Shown here: positions 4,769 through 5,739 of the stretch, piece by piece | How the letters are laid out: every line of letters starts with the position of its first letter | How positions within the stretch are numbered: position 1 is the first letter of the stretch | Assembly: GCA_011375045.1 (NCBI GenBank) | Contig: DRNB01000072.1 | Coordinates: 1-5,739, forward strand | Length of the DNA: 5,739 bases | Direction of reading: 5' to 3' | From: Aquifex aeolicus | Lineage (GTDB): Bacteria; Aquificota; Aquificia; Aquificales; Aquificaceae | Notes under the pieces: generated by a model | What the model was told of the DNA's origin: nothing | The model's database searches: none | Seen by the model: only the letters and a program-made list of their open reading frames with translations | Translations under genes and position numbers: made by a program

Positions 4769-5335
4769 CTACAGAACCTCTAAGTTTTGAACTCCTCCGG
4801 TAGCAGGGATAACTTTCCTGACCTCCCCACCCCTTACAAGGAATATATCGAGGGTGTGGTTTATGAGACCATCCTTTCTTTTGTAGACCCACACGCCCAT
4901 CCGGATCAGCTTCTCCCGCCAGTCTCTGTCCTCAGGCCTGCAGAAGAGCCAGTTGTCGAAGGCACCCAGGACGCTCCAGCGCTCCTTAAGCCTCTTCAGA
5001 GTATCCACCTCCGGATCGACCGTTACGCTGATGAAGAGATCCCTCTCCCCCGCCTTATTCCTCAGGTAAAACATCTTGGTAAAGCTCAGGGGACAGCCGT
5101 AGTAGCAGTTCAGGTATATGAAGTGAACGAAGGCTCTTCCCTTCACCTGAGACAGAAGAAGGGTCTCACCGTTGTGGCAGGCGAGCTTCAGAGGGGGAAC
5201 CCTGTAGGGAGGGTCTCCCGCCTTTTTGAGGGTGTAGGAAAAGACCGTGAAGGCGCTGAAGCCGAGGGTCCACCACCACAGGAGGGAAACGGAGAGGAGG
5301 AGGAGGAACAGGGGAAGGAGCCATCGGGGATTCAT
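4769..5335 (-). CDS. sco: Sco1/SenC/PrrC-family copper chaperone
   Basis: Membrane-anchored thioredoxin-fold protein of 188 residues that delivers copper to, or keeps reduced, the CuA site of cytochrome c oxidase on the periplasmic side. Residues 5-25 are a single tryptophan-rich transmembrane anchor. The copper-binding CxxxC motif is C77-Y-Y-G-C81-P, and the third ligand is H160 in NHTLDIFLV. FISVTVDPEVDTLKRL matches the family's DPxxDT region. All three copper ligands are therefore present. The ATG at 5335-5333 overlaps the stop of the oxidase subunit I gene by 4 bases (ATGA), so translation is coupled. The C-terminus is slightly short: about 28 residues follow H160, yet the conserved core is complete. 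Family assignment is firm. It could also act as a general thiol-disulfide protein, but the genetic context supports oxidase assembly. Confidence 0.95.
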   Translation of the reverse strand: MNPRWLLPLFLLLLSVSLLWWWTLGFSAFTVFSYTLKKAGDPPYRVPPLKLACHNGETLLLSQVKGRAFVHFIYLNCYYGCPLSFTKMFYLRNKAGERDLFISVTVDPEVDTLKRLKERWSVLGAFDNWLFCRPEDRDWREKLIRMGVWVYKRKDGLINHTLDIFLVRGGEVRKVIPATGGVQNLEVL

Positions 5336-5739
5336 GCCCTCGTGCTCGCCCTCTGCCCCATCCCCGTGAATATGGAAAAGGTCATGATAATGAAGCCGAA
5401 GATGACGTAGAGAACAAAGATGACAGCCACCTTGGGAAGCGCCTGAGCTACGTTGTAGAGGGATTCTATGGGAAAGGTGCTGTACTCAGCGTATCTCCTG
5501 GGAACACCGAGGGCTCCAGCCACGTAAAACATAGCCAAGAAGCCGGCCGCTCCCATAACGTAGGAGGCAAAGCCGAACTTGGCGAGGGTTTCCCTCGCGG
5601 AGCCTGCTACGTAGTAGAGAAAGCCCCAGAGGATAGGATAAAAACCCAGGAGGAAGTAAGTGTGGAAGTGGGCGGGCACCCACAGGGTATTGTGGAACTG
5701 GTTGTTAACAACAATGGTGGAGTCTATGACCGCCGCGTA
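5332..5739 (-). CDS. coxA: Haem-copper oxidase subunit I, C-terminal part (5' end outside window)
   Basis: The last 135 residues of the catalytic subunit of a cytochrome oxidase, which reduces O2 to water and pumps protons. The frame runs to the window edge; internal GTG/ATG codons near 5679 are not starts. The segment FHNTLWVPAHFH holds the two histidines of the H-F-H motif that, in this family, ligate the high-spin and low-spin haems. The HNTxWVPxHFH form, rather than the mitochondrial-type TYYVVAHFHYV, points to a B-family (ba3-like) oxidase. Three hydrophobic helices follow, with GVPRRYAEY between the second and third, the usual GxPRRYxxY loop near the end of subunit I. It overlaps sco by 4 bases and is the first visible gene of a coxA-sco-membrane protein operon; subunit II is expected upstream, outside the window. 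Confidence 0.95.
   Translation of the reverse strand, partial: YAAVIDSTIVVNNQFHNTLWVPAHFHTYFLLGFYPILWGFLYYVAGSARETLAKFGFASYVMGAAGFLAMFYVAGALGVPRRYAEYSTFPIESLYNVAQALPKVAVIFVLYVIFGFIIMTFSIFTGMGQRASTRA

Noticed and set aside
4767..4892. 42-codon upstream extension of the six-helix membrane protein
   Set aside because: It overlaps sco in another frame, is hydrophilic with several Cys, Pro and Trp residues, and has no ribosome-binding site; the TTG at 4766 immediately precedes the first helix.
4787..5410. 207-codon plus-strand open frame opposite sco
   Set aside because: Its product is rich in Glu/Gly/Pro runs (antisense to Leu/Ser/Pro-rich codons), while the minus strand encodes a clear Sco1 with all copper ligands.

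Overview
The window looks like chromosomal DNA from a thermophilic, hydrogen- or sulfur-oxidising bacterium of the Aquificaceae (Aquifex/Hydrogenobacter/Thermocrinis relatives). I judge this from three proteins: a thioredoxin-like [2Fe-2S] ferredoxin and an Hfq that match, residue for residue over long stretches, the Aquifex aeolicus proteins as I remember them, and an Ogg2-type 8-oxoguanine glycosylase. Gene packing is tight, and arginine codons AGG/AGA and isoleucine ATA are frequent, as is usual in hyperthermophiles. I do not assign a genus. There is no sign of phage, insertion sequence, CRISPR, tRNA or rRNA, and no gap longer than about 90 bases lacks a gene.

Layout. (1) Positions 1-713, plus strand: the 3' half of an ogg gene, then a complete ferredoxin gene with its own probable promoter. 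(2) Positions 741-1975, minus strand: an ADP-ribosylglycohydrolase-family gene followed five bases later by hfq, whose ribosome-binding site is built from the last arginine codons of the gene before it. (3) Positions 1997-4196, plus strand: a compact ApbE-like flavin transferase, diverging from the glycohydrolase gene across only 21 bp, and then a porin-like outer-membrane protein. (4) Positions 4224-5739, minus strand: the 3' end of a haem-copper oxidase subunit I, a Sco1/SenC copper chaperone, and a six-helix membrane protein that may help assemble the oxidase. The ferredoxin/hfq and porin/oxidase junctions are convergent, and each carries a GC-rich hairpin.

How the genes work together. The clearest functional unit is the oxidase operon: catalytic subunit, copper delivery to the oxidase, and a probable assembly membrane protein, tightly coupled by a 4-base overlap and a 2-base gap. 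The ferredoxin, ApbE and oxidase all belong to redox metabolism, and Ogg repairs oxidative base damage, but only the oxidase genes are demonstrably linked by arrangement. The least ordinary parts are the glycohydrolase-hfq pairing, in which the glycohydrolase has substituted metal-binding positions; the 21-bp divergent promoter, which appears to give leaderless or nearly leaderless transcripts; and the shortened ApbE. I see no convincing new defence or mobile system here.
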